Shown in pieces: positions 36,933 to 45,743 of a DNA stretch of 64,000 nucleotides. The notes below the pieces were generated by a model, which was given only the letters and a program-made list of their open reading frames with translations, was not told the DNA's origin and did not search any database. This DNA comes from Polynucleobacter necessarius (GTDB taxonomy: Bacteria; Pseudomonadota; Gammaproteobacteria; Burkholderiales; Burkholderiaceae), in assembly GCF_900096765.1 (NCBI RefSeq), contig NZ_LT615228.1:1184669-1248668 (forward strand), given 5' to 3'. Position 1 is the first letter of the stretch; every line of letters starts with the position of its first letter. A program made the position numbers and the translations under genes.

Positions 36933-38423
36933 ATGAAAGCACCAGAAGCACTATTCCCAGCTAATTGGACTAAAACCAAAAAGCAGGCAGACCTCATTCA
37001 GCTCGCTAAATCTATTCTGTTTGAGCCAACTGGTTTGTCCGAACAAAATCTTCATCAAACTTTTGGCAATATGTTTTCACATCAACTAGATGATGCTGAT
37101 TTGTACTTTCAACATACTCGCAGCGAAAGTTGGAGTCTTGAGGAGGGCATTGTGAAGTCCGGCAGCTTTAACATAGATCAAGGTGTTGGGGTTAGAGCGA
37201 TTTATGGCGATAAAACTGCCTTTGCCTATTCAGATGAAATTAATTTAGAGGCCCTCAGTAAGGCCGCAAAAGCAACACGAGTCATTGGTCCACAAGGTGG
37301 CAAACAAGCCCTTGCCAGCAAATTATTTAATCCCATATCAAACAAGCTGTACTCAGATATCAATCCTCTGGACTCGCTGCAGCCAACAGAAAAGATTGCT
37401 TTATTAGAAAGTATTGAGCGTCGCGCCAAAGCTCGCGACCCGCGTATCATTCAGGTAATGGCCAGTCTTGCAGGAGAATTTGATGTCATTCTAGTTGCAA
37501 GAGCCAATGGTTTATTGGCGGCTGATATTCGCCCGCTAGTACGCATTTCTGTTTACGTTATTGCAGAACAAAACGGGCGACGTGAATCAGGATCTTCAGG
37601 TGGCGGAGCACGTCATGATTATCTCTACTTTGACACTGAGCTCATCAATCAATATGTTGATGAAGCTGTTGATAGTGCTTTGATCAACTTAGAATCGCGC
37701 CCCGCTCCTGCTGGACCAATGACTGTAGTAATGGGCCCTGGCTGGCCTGGAGTTCTATTACACGAAGCGGTTGGCCATGGACTAGAGGGAGACTTTAATC
37801 GCAAAGGGTCTTCGGCATTTGCTGGTCGAATTGGTGAAAGAGTGGCAGCTAAGGGCGTCACTGTAGTTGATGACGGCACCCTTTCTGGTAGAAGAGGCTC
37901 TCTCAATATTGATGATGAAGGTACGCCCACTCAATGCACGACCCTCATTGAAGATGGCATTTTGAAAGGGTATATTCAAGATAGCCTCAATGCACGTCTG
38001 ATGAAGATGCCACTGACTGGCAACGGACGTCATGAAAGTTTTGCTTCCTTACCGATGCCTCGTATGACCAATACTTATATGCTGGCAGGCAAAGATGATC
38101 CCCAAGAAATTGTGGCTAGCATCAAACGTGGTCTATACGCTGTCAACTTCGGCGGTGGGCAGGTAGATATCACCAGTGGAAAATTTGTCTTTTCAGCATC
38201 CGAGGCCTACTGGGTTGAAAACGGCAAAATCCAATACCCAGTCAAAGGGGCGACGATTATCGGCAGCAGTCCAGAGTCCCTAAAACAGGTATCCATGATC
38301 GGTAATGACCTTAAATTAGACGGTGGAATCGGGGTTTGCGGTAAAGAGGGTCAAAGCGTTCCCGTCGGGGTTGGGCAGCCAACTTTGCGGATTGATAGCC
38401 TAACTGTCGGTGGGACTGCCTGA
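36933..38423 (+). CDS. tldD: Metalloprotease TldD
   Basis: Zinc metalloprotease that works with TldE/PmbA to degrade unfolded peptides and process antibiotic precursors in some bacteria. From the chosen ATG (MKAPEALFPANW) it has 496 residues; an earlier in-frame ATG at 36888 lies inside the preceding gene. The zinc motif HEAVGHGLEGD is present, as are the GGGQVDITSGKFVFSASEAY segment and the C-terminal CGKEGQSVPVGVGQPTLRID. The partner pmbA is not in the window. Confidence 0.96.
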   Translation: MKAPEALFPANWTKTKKQADLIQLAKSILFEPTGLSEQNLHQTFGNMFSHQLDDADLYFQHTRSESWSLEEGIVKSGSFNIDQGVGVRAIYGDKTAFAYSDEINLEALSKAAKATRVIGPQGGKQALASKLFNPISNKLYSDINPLDSLQPTEKIALLESIERRAKARDPRIIQVMASLAGEFDVILVARANGLLAADIRPLVRISVYVIAEQNGRRESGSSGGGARHDYLYFDTELINQYVDEAVDSALINLESRPAPAGPMTVVMGPGWPGVLLHEAVGHGLEGDFNRKGSSAFAGRIGERVAAKGVTVVDDGTLSGRRGSLNIDDEGTPTQCTTLIEDGILKGYIQDSLNARLMKMPLTGNGRHESFASLPMPRMTNTYMLAGKDDPQEIVASIKRGLYAVNFGGGQVDITSGKFVFSASEAYWVENGKIQYPVKGATIIGSSPESLKQVSMIGNDLKLDGGIGVCGKEGQSVPVGVGQPTLRIDSLTVGGTA

Positions 38424-38442
38424 TACGGCTTAAAATAGCCGT

Positions 38443-39567
38443 ATGAGCCAACAAAATACCAACCCAGCCAATTGGTACTCCGCTGTTGATAAAACATCGG
38501 ATACCGACGATCAACGCATTGACAATATCTCTGTTCTGCCTCCACCAGAACATTTGATTCGCTTTTTTCCAATCTCTGGAACGCCGACTGAAGCATTGAT
38601 TAGTAAAACTCGTAAAAAGATTCGCGACATCATTCACGGCAAAGATGATCGTTTACTAGCCGTTATCGGACCTTGCTCAATTCATGCTCCAAGAGCAGCA
38701 TTGGAATATTGCCAACGCCTCATGGCTGAGCGCAATCGCTTTGCCGGAGAATTAGAAATTGTGATGCGGGTGTATTTTGAAAAACCTCGTACAACAGTAG
38801 GTTGGAAGGGTTTAATCAATGACCCTTACCTCGATGAATCCTATCGCATTGAAGAGGGCCTGCGTCTAGCTCGTCAAGTGCTCATAGAAATCAATCGCCT
38901 TGGTATGCCAGCGGGAAGTGAATTCTTGGATGTGATTTCTCCACAATACATTGCAGACCTCATCTCCTGGGGCGCAATAGGCGCGCGCACTACCGAAAGT
39001 CAAGTTCACCGTGAACTTGCCTCTGGTTTATCTGCGCCGATTGGATTTAAAAATGGTACTGATGGCAACATCAAAATTGCTACCGATGCAATTCAAGCCG
39101 CAGGTCGACCACATCACTTTTTATCCGTTCATAAGAATGGTCAAGTGTCTGTAGTAGAGACCAAAGGCAATAAAGACTGTCACGTCATTTTGCGTGGCGG
39201 AAAAGAGCCTAATTACGAAGCAAAATATGTTCAGGCGGCATGTGCTGAGCTAGAGGCAGCCAAGCTTCCAGCCAGCTTGATGGTAGATCTATCACACGCC
39301 AATTCCAGCAAAAAACATGAGCGTCAGATTATTGTTGCCGACGATGTAGCACAGCAAATTGAATCTGGCTCACATCAGATTTTTGGTGTGATGGTAGAAA
39401 GTCACCTCAATGATGGTGCACAGAAATTTACTCCTGGAAAAGATGATCCCAGCAAACTTGAATACGGTAAGAGCATTACCGATGCCTGCATTAACTGGGA
39501 TGACTCAGTTCAAGTATTAGAGCGTCTTGCCGCTGCAGTGAAAAAACGTAGAAGCAAGAAGAAATAA
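38443..39567 (+). CDS. aroG: 3-deoxy-7-phosphoheptulonate synthase, class I (DAHP synthase)
   Basis: First step of the shikimate pathway: condenses phosphoenolpyruvate and erythrose 4-phosphate. It has 374 residues, class I AroG/F/H type. Signatures include VIGPCSIHAPRAALEYCQRL (PEP and metal-binding Cys), VMRVYFEKPRTTVGWKGLINDP, GARTTESQVHRELASGLSAPIGFKNGT and VDLSHANSSKKHERQ. Which aromatic amino acid inhibits it cannot be stated safely from the sequence. It begins 19 bases after tldD; a short A-rich, T-poor gap follows before the convergent adenosyltransferase. Confidence 0.95.
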   Translation: MSQQNTNPANWYSAVDKTSDTDDQRIDNISVLPPPEHLIRFFPISGTPTEALISKTRKKIRDIIHGKDDRLLAVIGPCSIHAPRAALEYCQRLMAERNRFAGELEIVMRVYFEKPRTTVGWKGLINDPYLDESYRIEEGLRLARQVLIEINRLGMPAGSEFLDVISPQYIADLISWGAIGARTTESQVHRELASGLSAPIGFKNGTDGNIKIATDAIQAAGRPHHFLSVHKNGQVSVVETKGNKDCHVILRGGKEPNYEAKYVQAACAELEAAKLPASLMVDLSHANSSKKHERQIIVADDVAQQIESGSHQIFGVMVESHLNDGAQKFTPGKDDPSKLEYGKSITDACINWDDSVQVLERLAAAVKKRRSKKK

Positions 39568-39605
39568 ATCGGAGTCCTGCCTAGCAATTATTAAAAGAGG
39601 CTAAT

Positions 39606-40175
39606 TTACTTAGTCTCTTTTTTTTCGTGCCTCCACAAAACATCTGTACCACCTGCCGCACGATTTAGAATACGCGCTAAAACAAAGAGCAAATCAGAAA
39701 GGCGATTCACATATTGACGCGGAGAGTCATACAAAGGCTCTTCCCACCCCAAACGTACGATCGAGCGCTCAGCTCTTCTGCAAACAGTGCGACATACGTG
39801 CGCCTGTGCTGCAGCACGAGTTCCACCCGGCAAAATAAATTCAGTTAGTGGTGGCAGTAACTTGTTATATTTTTCTAACCAAACATCAAGCTGAGCCACA
39901 TGCTCAGGATTAAGCAATTTGTAATTCGGGATACAAAGCTCGCCACCCAAATCAAATAAATCATGCTGGATCTGTAAAAAGAGGGTTTTGAGCTCTTCAG
40001 AGATACTTGTTGGGATCTCTTCTGTCATGAGTACACCAATTTCCGAATTGAGCTCGTCGACGTCTCCCATGGCACAAATCCGTAAATGATCCTTCTCGAC
40101 GCGACTTCCGTCTCCAAGGCCAGTCATGCCAGCATCACCCGTTCTAGTGGCGATTTTTGATAGTCGATTTCCCAT
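39606..40175 (-). CDS. pduO: Cob(I)alamin adenosyltransferase, PduO type
   Basis: Transfers the adenosyl group of ATP to cob(I)alamin, making coenzyme B12. It has 189 residues. The ATP-binding N-terminus KIATRTGDAGMTGLGDGSRVEKDHLRICAMGDVDELNSEIG is the PduO hallmark; further conserved blocks are FLQIQHDLFDLGGEL, LPGGTRAAAQAHVCRTVCRRAER and YVNRLSDLLFVLARI. No corrin biosynthesis or B12-dependent enzyme gene is in the window. Divergent from glcD with a gap of about 20 bases. Confidence 0.93.
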   Translation of the reverse strand: MGNRLSKIATRTGDAGMTGLGDGSRVEKDHLRICAMGDVDELNSEIGVLMTEEIPTSISEELKTLFLQIQHDLFDLGGELCIPNYKLLNPEHVAQLDVWLEKYNKLLPPLTEFILPGGTRAAAQAHVCRTVCRRAERSIVRLGWEEPLYDSPRQYVNRLSDLLFVLARILNRAAGGTDVLWRHEKKETK

Positions 40176-40193
40176 GAGCTTAATTATAGGTAA

Positions 40194-41708
40194 GTGGCTA
40201 AAATGATTCTTATAAATATGGTGACCCCGCCCCCCGATCTGGCCGCTATTAGCGCCCTTCAGTCCAAATTAGTTGCGGCCTTGCGCCCAATTCTTCCCGA
40301 ACATGCCCTGCTCTGGGAGCCGGAAGACACAATTCCATACGAATGTGATGGATTGGCTGCCTACAGACGAATGCCTCTTGCAGTAGCTTTGCCTGAAACA
40401 GAGGCCCAAGTTGAGCAAATTCTGAAGATCTGCTTTGCTATGCAAATTCCTGTAGTGCCTCGCAGATCAGGAACTGGCCTTTCTGGAGGAGCAATGCCGC
40501 TTTCGCAAGGCCTAGTCCTCTCTTTAGCAAAACTCAAGAAAATCCTAAGCATTGACGCATTCACTCGCACGGCTGTTGTGCAACCAGGCGTTCGCAATCT
40601 GGCCATCTCTGAAGCTGTTGCTCACTTAGGTTTGTACTACGCTCCAGACCCATCCTCTCAAATTGCCTGCTCTATTGGGGGCAATGTAAATGAAAACTCT
40701 GGTGGCGTGCATTGCTTAAAGTACGGTCTAACCCTGCACAATGTTCTTCGTGTTCGTGGCGTTTTGATGAACGGTGAAATCGTAGAGTTTGGAAGCTTGG
40801 CTCCAGATTCTCCTGGTCTTGATCTACTCGCCATCATGATGGGCAGCGAGGGCATGCTCGCGGTTGTTACTGAAGTCACCGTCAAGCTCGTTGCAAAACC
40901 AAAACTGGCGCGCGTCATCATGGCTAGTTTTGACGATATCGAAAATGGTGGCAATGCTGTTGCCGCCATTATTGCTGCGGGGATTATCCCTGCTGGCCTA
41001 GAGATGATGGATAAGGCAACCACTCGCGCAGTAGAGGAGTTTGTGCATGCCGGTTATGACCTGGAGGCCGCCGCAATCTTGTTATGCGAATCAGATGGCA
41101 CCCCAGAAGAAGTAGCTGAAGAAATTGAGCGCATGACGAAGGTTTTAGAAGAGGCGGGAGCTAGCGGCATCCAGATCTCCAAAGATGAAACAGAACGCTT
41201 AAAGTTTTGGAGCGGCCGTAAGAATGCATTCCCAGCTGCCGGTCGCTTAGCACCTGATTACTACTGCATGGATGGCACTATTCCACGTCGTCACATTGCT
41301 ACGTTGCTTAAGCGCATACAAGGTATGGAAGAAAAATATGGCTTAGGCTGTTTAAATGTTTTCCATGCAGGTGATGGCAATATGCATCCACTTATTCTCT
41401 TTAACGGTGCCGATCAGGACGAGTGGCACCGCGCAGAAGAGTTTGGCACTGAAATCCTAGAAGCCTGTGTTGAGCTTGGCGGAACCATTACTGGCGAACA
41501 CAGTGTTGGGATTGAAAAAATTAATTCCATGTGTGTTCAGTTTGGTGAGGGTGAAAGGGAATCTTTCTGGGGAGTTAAAGCAGCATTCGATCCCGAGAAA
41601 CTGTTGAACCCAGATAAAGCGATTCCTACATTAAATCGCTGCGCTGAATATGGTCGTATGCGTATTAGCGGCGGCAACCTTCCTCATCCAAAATTGGAGC
41701 GCTTCTAA
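40194..41708 (+). CDS. glcD: Glycolate oxidase subunit GlcD (FAD-linked oxidase)
   Basis: FAD-binding catalytic subunit of the three-part membrane-associated glycolate dehydrogenase GlcDEF, which oxidises glycolate to glyoxylate. It has 504 residues from a GTG at 40194; ATGs at 40203 and 40218 are alternative starts. The PP-loop FAD motif VVPRRSGTGLSGGAMP, SIGGNVNENSGG and the C-terminal HAGDGNMHPLILF and GGTITGEHSVG are intact. It overlaps glcE by one base (TAATG). The subunit is intact, but its partners GlcE and GlcF are damaged, so the complex may no longer work. Confidence 0.95.
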   Translation: MAKMILINMVTPPPDLAAISALQSKLVAALRPILPEHALLWEPEDTIPYECDGLAAYRRMPLAVALPETEAQVEQILKICFAMQIPVVPRRSGTGLSGGAMPLSQGLVLSLAKLKKILSIDAFTRTAVVQPGVRNLAISEAVAHLGLYYAPDPSSQIACSIGGNVNENSGGVHCLKYGLTLHNVLRVRGVLMNGEIVEFGSLAPDSPGLDLLAIMMGSEGMLAVVTEVTVKLVAKPKLARVIMASFDDIENGGNAVAAIIAAGIIPAGLEMMDKATTRAVEEFVHAGYDLEAAAILLCESDGTPEEVAEEIERMTKVLEEAGASGIQISKDETERLKFWSGRKNAFPAAGRLAPDYYCMDGTIPRRHIATLLKRIQGMEEKYGLGCLNVFHAGDGNMHPLILFNGADQDEWHRAEEFGTEILEACVELGGTITGEHSVGIEKINSMCVQFGEGERESFWGVKAAFDPEKLLNPDKAIPTLNRCAEYGRMRISGGNLPHPKLERF

Positions 41709-42195
41709 TGACATACTCCAATGCCAGCATTACTGCCTTTCGCGAACAAATTCTGGAAGCGGCAAAATCTAATACCAAACTCTCGATAGAGGGTGGTGGT
41801 ACTAAATCTTGGTATGGCAACCCTAATGCCTTCACTAAGCACAGCACACGCGCTTACTCCGGAATTTTGGAGTACCAACCAGAAGAACTAGTAATTACTG
41901 CTTGCGCAGGCACCCCTTTGAAGGAGATTGAGGCGGCACTAAAAGAAAAGAATCAGGTACTTGCTTTTGAACCGCCACATTTTGGCGAGGATGCTACCTT
42001 TGGCGGCGCAATTGCTGCAGGCCTTGCAGGCCCTGGCCGCATCAGCGTCGGAAATTTCCGCGACTTTGTTCTAGGCGCGCGTATCCTGGATGGCAAAGGC
42101 CAAGACCTCTCTTTTGGTGGCAAAGTGATGAAGAACGTAGCAGGCTACGATGTCTCGCGTCTATTACCAGGATCTTTGGGCACTTTATCGCTATT

Positions 42196-42203
42196 ACTAA
42201 CTA
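42196..42203 (+). repeat. 4-bp tandem duplication (ACTA) inside glcE
   Basis: ACTA at 42196-42199 is repeated at 42200-42203. Removing one copy restores CTATTACTAGAGGCT, reading LLLEA and then SVKVLP as in intact GlcE proteins. Confidence 0.85.
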
Positions 42204-42294
42204 GAGGCTTCCGTGAAGGTGTTACCAAAGCCTGCCGCTTCAGCAACCCTACGCTGCGAAATCACACAAGAGAAAGCTCTAACAATTCTGAATG

Positions 42295-42326
42295 AATGGG
42301 CAGGTCAACCAATGGGCAGGTCAACC
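42295..42326 (+). repeat. 16-bp tandem duplication inside glcE
   Basis: AATGGGCAGGTCAACC occurs twice in direct succession (42295-42310 and 42311-42326). Sixteen bases are not a multiple of three; removal of one copy joins NEWAGQP to LPLSASCWIG. Confidence 0.97.
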
Positions 42327-42899
42327 ACTGCCTCTTTCCGCGAGCTGCTGGATTGGCAATGAGCATAAAGGTCAACTGTGCATTCGTTTGGCTGGTGCCG
42401 TAGCCGCAGTAAAGGCAGCCATTCCGATAATGAGCGCTCCAGTAGGAGCGCAGGAATTAGATCCGCTTGATGCTGAAATATTTTGGAATGATTTGCGCGA
42501 ACAAAAACTTTCCTCAATTAGTAATCTTGGCCCAGATCAAACCTTATATCGACTTGCTCTACCTGCAGCCTGTGGCCCGCTTCAGTTGCCGAACGCAAGC
42601 AATGAAATAGCGTTTGAATGGCATGGCCAACAACGCTGGATCAAGGCCGATGGTGATGATGCTACCTTCACGGCCATCAAAAAATAGTAAACAGCCATGG
42701 TGGGCATACAACACGTTTTAAGCAAGGCGCTCATGTTGATTCCAGCCTTGAGCGTTTTACTTTGCTTGGCGAACAAACTCATTCCCACGCTCTAGTTGCC
42801 GTTCAGGACCGCCTGCGTGCTGCCTTTGATCCATCTGGCGTATTCGCCACTAAACGTCTTCCATAAGCTCTTTTATGCAAACTCAACTCGCCCCTCAAT

Positions 42900-44150
42900 T
42901 TGCTAATACCCCCCGAAGGGATAGAGGCTGCTCGTATATTAGGCAAATGTGTTCACTGCGGCTTTTGCACGGCAACTTGTCCAACCTATCAGCTACTGGG
43001 TGATGAACTTGACGGCCCACGTGGTCGAATTTACCTCATCAAACAAATTGCAGAAGGCCAAGTGCCCACAGAAAAAACGCGTTTACATCTAGATCGTTGC
43101 TTAACTTGCCGGAACTGTGAAAGCACTTGTCCAAGCGGCGTGCAATATGGAAATTTAGTAGATATCGGTCGCAAATGGGCAGAAGAAAATACGCCTGCTC
43201 GCCCTATTGGACAGCGCTTGACGCGCTGGGCCCTCAAAGAAGGTTTGACTAAGCCGACATTATTTAACTCAGCCATGACTCTAGGCAGGTTAGTTCGCCC
43301 TTTGTTACCAAGTGGCATCCAACGCAAGATTCCTTTGGTAAAAAATAAAGCACTCGATCAAGCCACTAATCCATTTGCCCGACCCAAGGCAGAGCATGCT
43401 CGCAAGATGCCCATTCTGGAAGGCTGTGTTCAGCCGGGCATGTTGCCAAACATCAATTCAGCAACAGCACGTGTTCTCAATGCTCTTAAGATTCAGTTAA
43501 TTAGCGCTCCTAATGCGACATGTTGTGGCGCATTGCGTTACCACCTAAATGATCAAGCAGGCGGCCTTAAAAATGCCAAACAAAATATCGATGCTTGGTG
43601 GTCCTTTATTGAGCAGGGTATCGAAGCTATTGTGATGACAGCATCGGGCTGCGGCGTGATGGTCAAAGACTATGGACATCTATTTGCCAATGATCCTCAA
43701 TATGCGACAAAAGCAAAAATCATCTCTGATCTCACCAAAGATATTGCAGAAATTTTGCCCACACTTCAAGATGAATTGATTCAATTGATTGGTTCTGACC
43801 AAAAGCCTGGCGTGGTTTATCACCCCCCTTGCACCTTGCAACACGGACAACAAATTCGCGGCAAGGTCGAGGGGCTTCTTACTCAATTAGGTATTGGTGT
43901 TCGCTTATGTGATGACAGCCATCTCTGCTGCGGCTCTGCTGGTACTTACTCGATCACTCAGCCAGAACTCTCTGCACAATTACGTCAAAATAAATTAAAC
44001 TACCTTAATGCCGCTTGTGAAAAATCTGGGGCGCAAGTGATTGTCTCCGGAAATATTGGTTGCATTACTCATCTTCAGCAAGATCAAACACCCGTATTGC
44101 ATTGGATAGAAATCGTGGATCAATTAATCAGCAAACAAACTCACGCCTAA
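42900..44150 (+). CDS. glcF: Glycolate oxidase iron-sulfur subunit GlcF with 5' frameshift
   Basis: Fe-S subunit that passes electrons from glycolate to the quinone pool. The open frame starts at a TTG without a ribosome-binding site and gives 416 residues. Two ferredoxin-type 4Fe-4S clusters are intact: CVHCGFCTATCP and CLTCRNCESTCP. Two CCG domains (TASGCGVMVKDYG, HPPCTLQH, SHLCCGSAGTY) follow. The likely original start is ATG 42875 (MQTQLAPQFANT), which enters this frame only if the C-run 42909-42914 had five C instead of six. So the gene is probably frameshifted at codon 12 and may be unexpressed. Its stop overlaps the yggS start (TAATG). Confidence 0.88.
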   Translation: MLIPPEGIEAARILGKCVHCGFCTATCPTYQLLGDELDGPRGRIYLIKQIAEGQVPTEKTRLHLDRCLTCRNCESTCPSGVQYGNLVDIGRKWAEENTPARPIGQRLTRWALKEGLTKPTLFNSAMTLGRLVRPLLPSGIQRKIPLVKNKALDQATNPFARPKAEHARKMPILEGCVQPGMLPNINSATARVLNALKIQLISAPNATCCGALRYHLNDQAGGLKNAKQNIDAWWSFIEQGIEAIVMTASGCGVMVKDYGHLFANDPQYATKAKIISDLTKDIAEILPTLQDELIQLIGSDQKPGVVYHPPCTLQHGQQIRGKVEGLLTQLGIGVRLCDDSHLCCGSAGTYSITQPELSAQLRQNKLNYLNAACEKSGAQVIVSGNIGCITHLQQDQTPVLHWIEIVDQLISKQTHA

Positions 44151-44875
44151 TGAATCAAATTGCCGTTAACCTCATACAGGTCAGAGAACGTATTGAGCTT
44201 GCAGCTTTAGCTGCCAAACGTGAGCCCGAGACAATCGAATTATTAGCGGTCAGCAAAACTTTTCCGGCCTCGGCGATTGAAGAGGCAATGCATGCAGGTC
44301 AATCGGCATTTGGTGAAAACTATGTTCAAGAGGCGGTTGAAAAAATCACTCAACTAGCAAAGTTACGTCCTTGGTTAGTTTGGCACTTCATTGGCCCTCT
44401 CCAAAGCAATAAAACCAGAGAGGTAGCCGAGCACTTTGATTGGGTGCATAGCGTAGATCGCCTCAAAATTGCAGAACGCCTATCCGCACAAAGAGGAGAA
44501 TTTCCCAATCTGCCTGAACTGCAAATCTGTGTTCAGGTCAATGTCAGTGAAGAAGATAGCAAAGGCGGGGTACCTCTGACAGAGGCTCTGGCTTTGTGTG
44601 ACGCCATTAGCAAACTACCCAATATTGTCCTACGCGGATTAATGGCAATACCTGCACCCAGTGCAGATGTCCAGTTGCAACGCCAAGCTTTTGTAGCTGT
44701 TCGGGAGTGTTTCCAGAAAATACAAGCCACTCGCCTAAGCGATCCTGCTTATCAGTTTTTCGATACCCTCTCGATGGGCATGTCTGATGATTTAGAGGCT
44801 GCAATTGCCGAAGGAAGCACTATGGTTCGCGTGGGAACAGCAATTTTTGGGAAGCGCGATAAGATTAGCAAATGA
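44150..44875 (+). CDS. yggS: YggS family PLP-binding protein
   Basis: Pyridoxal 5'-phosphate homeostasis protein of the alanine-racemase N-terminal fold. It has 241 residues from the ATG (MNQIAVNLIQVRERI) that overlaps the glcF stop; a longer in-frame opening inside glcF is not native. The PLP lysine lies in ELLAVSKTFPASAIEEA, the phosphate-binding blocks are HFIGPLQSNK and SMGMSDDLEAAIAEGSTMVRVGTAIFG. The next gene, proC, overlaps its stop as ATGA, the conserved yggS-proC pairing. Confidence 0.95.
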   Translation: MNQIAVNLIQVRERIELAALAAKREPETIELLAVSKTFPASAIEEAMHAGQSAFGENYVQEAVEKITQLAKLRPWLVWHFIGPLQSNKTREVAEHFDWVHSVDRLKIAERLSAQRGEFPNLPELQICVQVNVSEEDSKGGVPLTEALALCDAISKLPNIVLRGLMAIPAPSADVQLQRQAFVAVRECFQKIQATRLSDPAYQFFDTLSMGMSDDLEAAIAEGSTMVRVGTAIFGKRDKISK

Positions 44876-45729
44876 GCACAAATCAAAACAGAAACACACA
44901 CGTCACATTTATTGGCGGCGGCAATATGGGTCGAGCATTAATTAGCGGCCTTCTAGTCAGCGGCTTTGAACCCAATCAAATCTCTGTAGTTGAAGCAAAT
45001 GCAACTACCGCCCTAAAGCTATACGAGGACTTTGCAGTGCAGGGCATCAGCGCTTTAGAGCAGATTGCCTTTGATTTCACTAAAAATAATGTAGTAGTCA
45101 TGGCGATCAAGCCACAAGACTTTAATATGGTTGCAAAGGAATTAGCATCCAAACTCAAGCATGCCACAGCCCCAGGCCCTCTCATTGTTAGCATCGCTGC
45201 GGGTATTCGCCTCAAAGATATGAGCCGCTGGCTTGACCATACACGCTGCGTTCGTGCCATACCCAATACCCCTGCACTGATTGGCAAAGGGATCACTGGC
45301 TTATTTGCAGATGCCGCCGTCAATGCAGAAGATCGTGCTTTAGCCCAAACTATTTGTAAGGCCGTTGGCCAAACTGTATGGGTATCTGAAGAAAAACTGA
45401 TGGATGCAATCACCGCTGTTTCTGGTAGCGGCCCCGCTTATGTATTCGCATTTATTGAAGCGATGCAATCTGCTGGAGAAAAACTAGGCTTAGATACCCA
45501 AACTGCCCGTCAACTAGCCTACGCTACCCTTGAAGGCGCCACTCAACTTGCCCACAACTCAGATGAGCATGCCGGTATTTTGCGCGAGAGAGTGACCTCT
45601 AAAGGCGGCACCACTGCAGCAGCGCTCGATGTAATGAAACATCATGGATGGCACGAGATTTTGGAAAAGGCGATTGATGCCGCTAGCCAACGTGGCAAAG
45701 CTATGGGTGATGAGCTTGGGAAAAGCTAA
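44872..45729 (+). CDS. proC: Pyrroline-5-carboxylate reductase
   Basis: Final step of proline synthesis: reduces pyrroline-5-carboxylate with NAD(P)H. It has 285 residues. The Rossmann motif FIGGGNMGRALISGL is at the N-terminus. The C-terminal signature SGSGPAYVFAFIEAM and the LARERVTSKGGTT-like block LRERVTSKGGTTAAAL are present. The start overlaps the yggS stop, so the two are translationally coupled. Convergent with ubiA. Confidence 0.97.
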   Translation: MSTNQNRNTHVTFIGGGNMGRALISGLLVSGFEPNQISVVEANATTALKLYEDFAVQGISALEQIAFDFTKNNVVVMAIKPQDFNMVAKELASKLKHATAPGPLIVSIAAGIRLKDMSRWLDHTRCVRAIPNTPALIGKGITGLFADAAVNAEDRALAQTICKAVGQTVWVSEEKLMDAITAVSGSGPAYVFAFIEAMQSAGEKLGLDTQTARQLAYATLEGATQLAHNSDEHAGILRERVTSKGGTTAAALDVMKHHGWHEILEKAIDAASQRGKAMGDELGKS

Positions 45730-45743
45730 TTAGAAATAGCACG

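Larger units (their letters stand above)
41708..42866 (+). pseudogene. glcE: glcE (glycolate oxidase FAD-binding subunit), three frameshifts
   Basis: GlcE normally is an FAD-binding partner of GlcD of about 350-380 residues. Here the sequence runs through three frames. The first (from ATG 41708) is intact through the PGSLGTLSLLL segment. A tandem ACTA duplication (42196-42203) shifts it; the next frame reads EASVKVLPKPAASATL. A 16-bp tandem duplication (42295-42326) shifts it again; the next frame reads LPLSASCWIGNEHKG. A run of six A at 42679-42684, where seven restore the frame, leads to the family C-terminus SHGGHTTRF and FDPSGVFATKRLP. Correcting all three gives 379 residues. An ATG at 42292 overlaps the first stop (42293-42295) and could restart translation, but the product would lack the FAD domain. 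Confidence 0.93.

Noticed and set aside
42292..42687. An independent 131-residue gene overlapping glcE
   Set aside because: Its translation is the middle part of GlcE displaced by the 16-bp duplication, not a separate gene.
40194..44150. The glcE and glcF breaks as pure sequencing errors
   Set aside because: The homopolymer changes could be, but perfect 4-bp and 16-bp tandem duplications are not typical base-calling errors, so the operon is treated as mutated.
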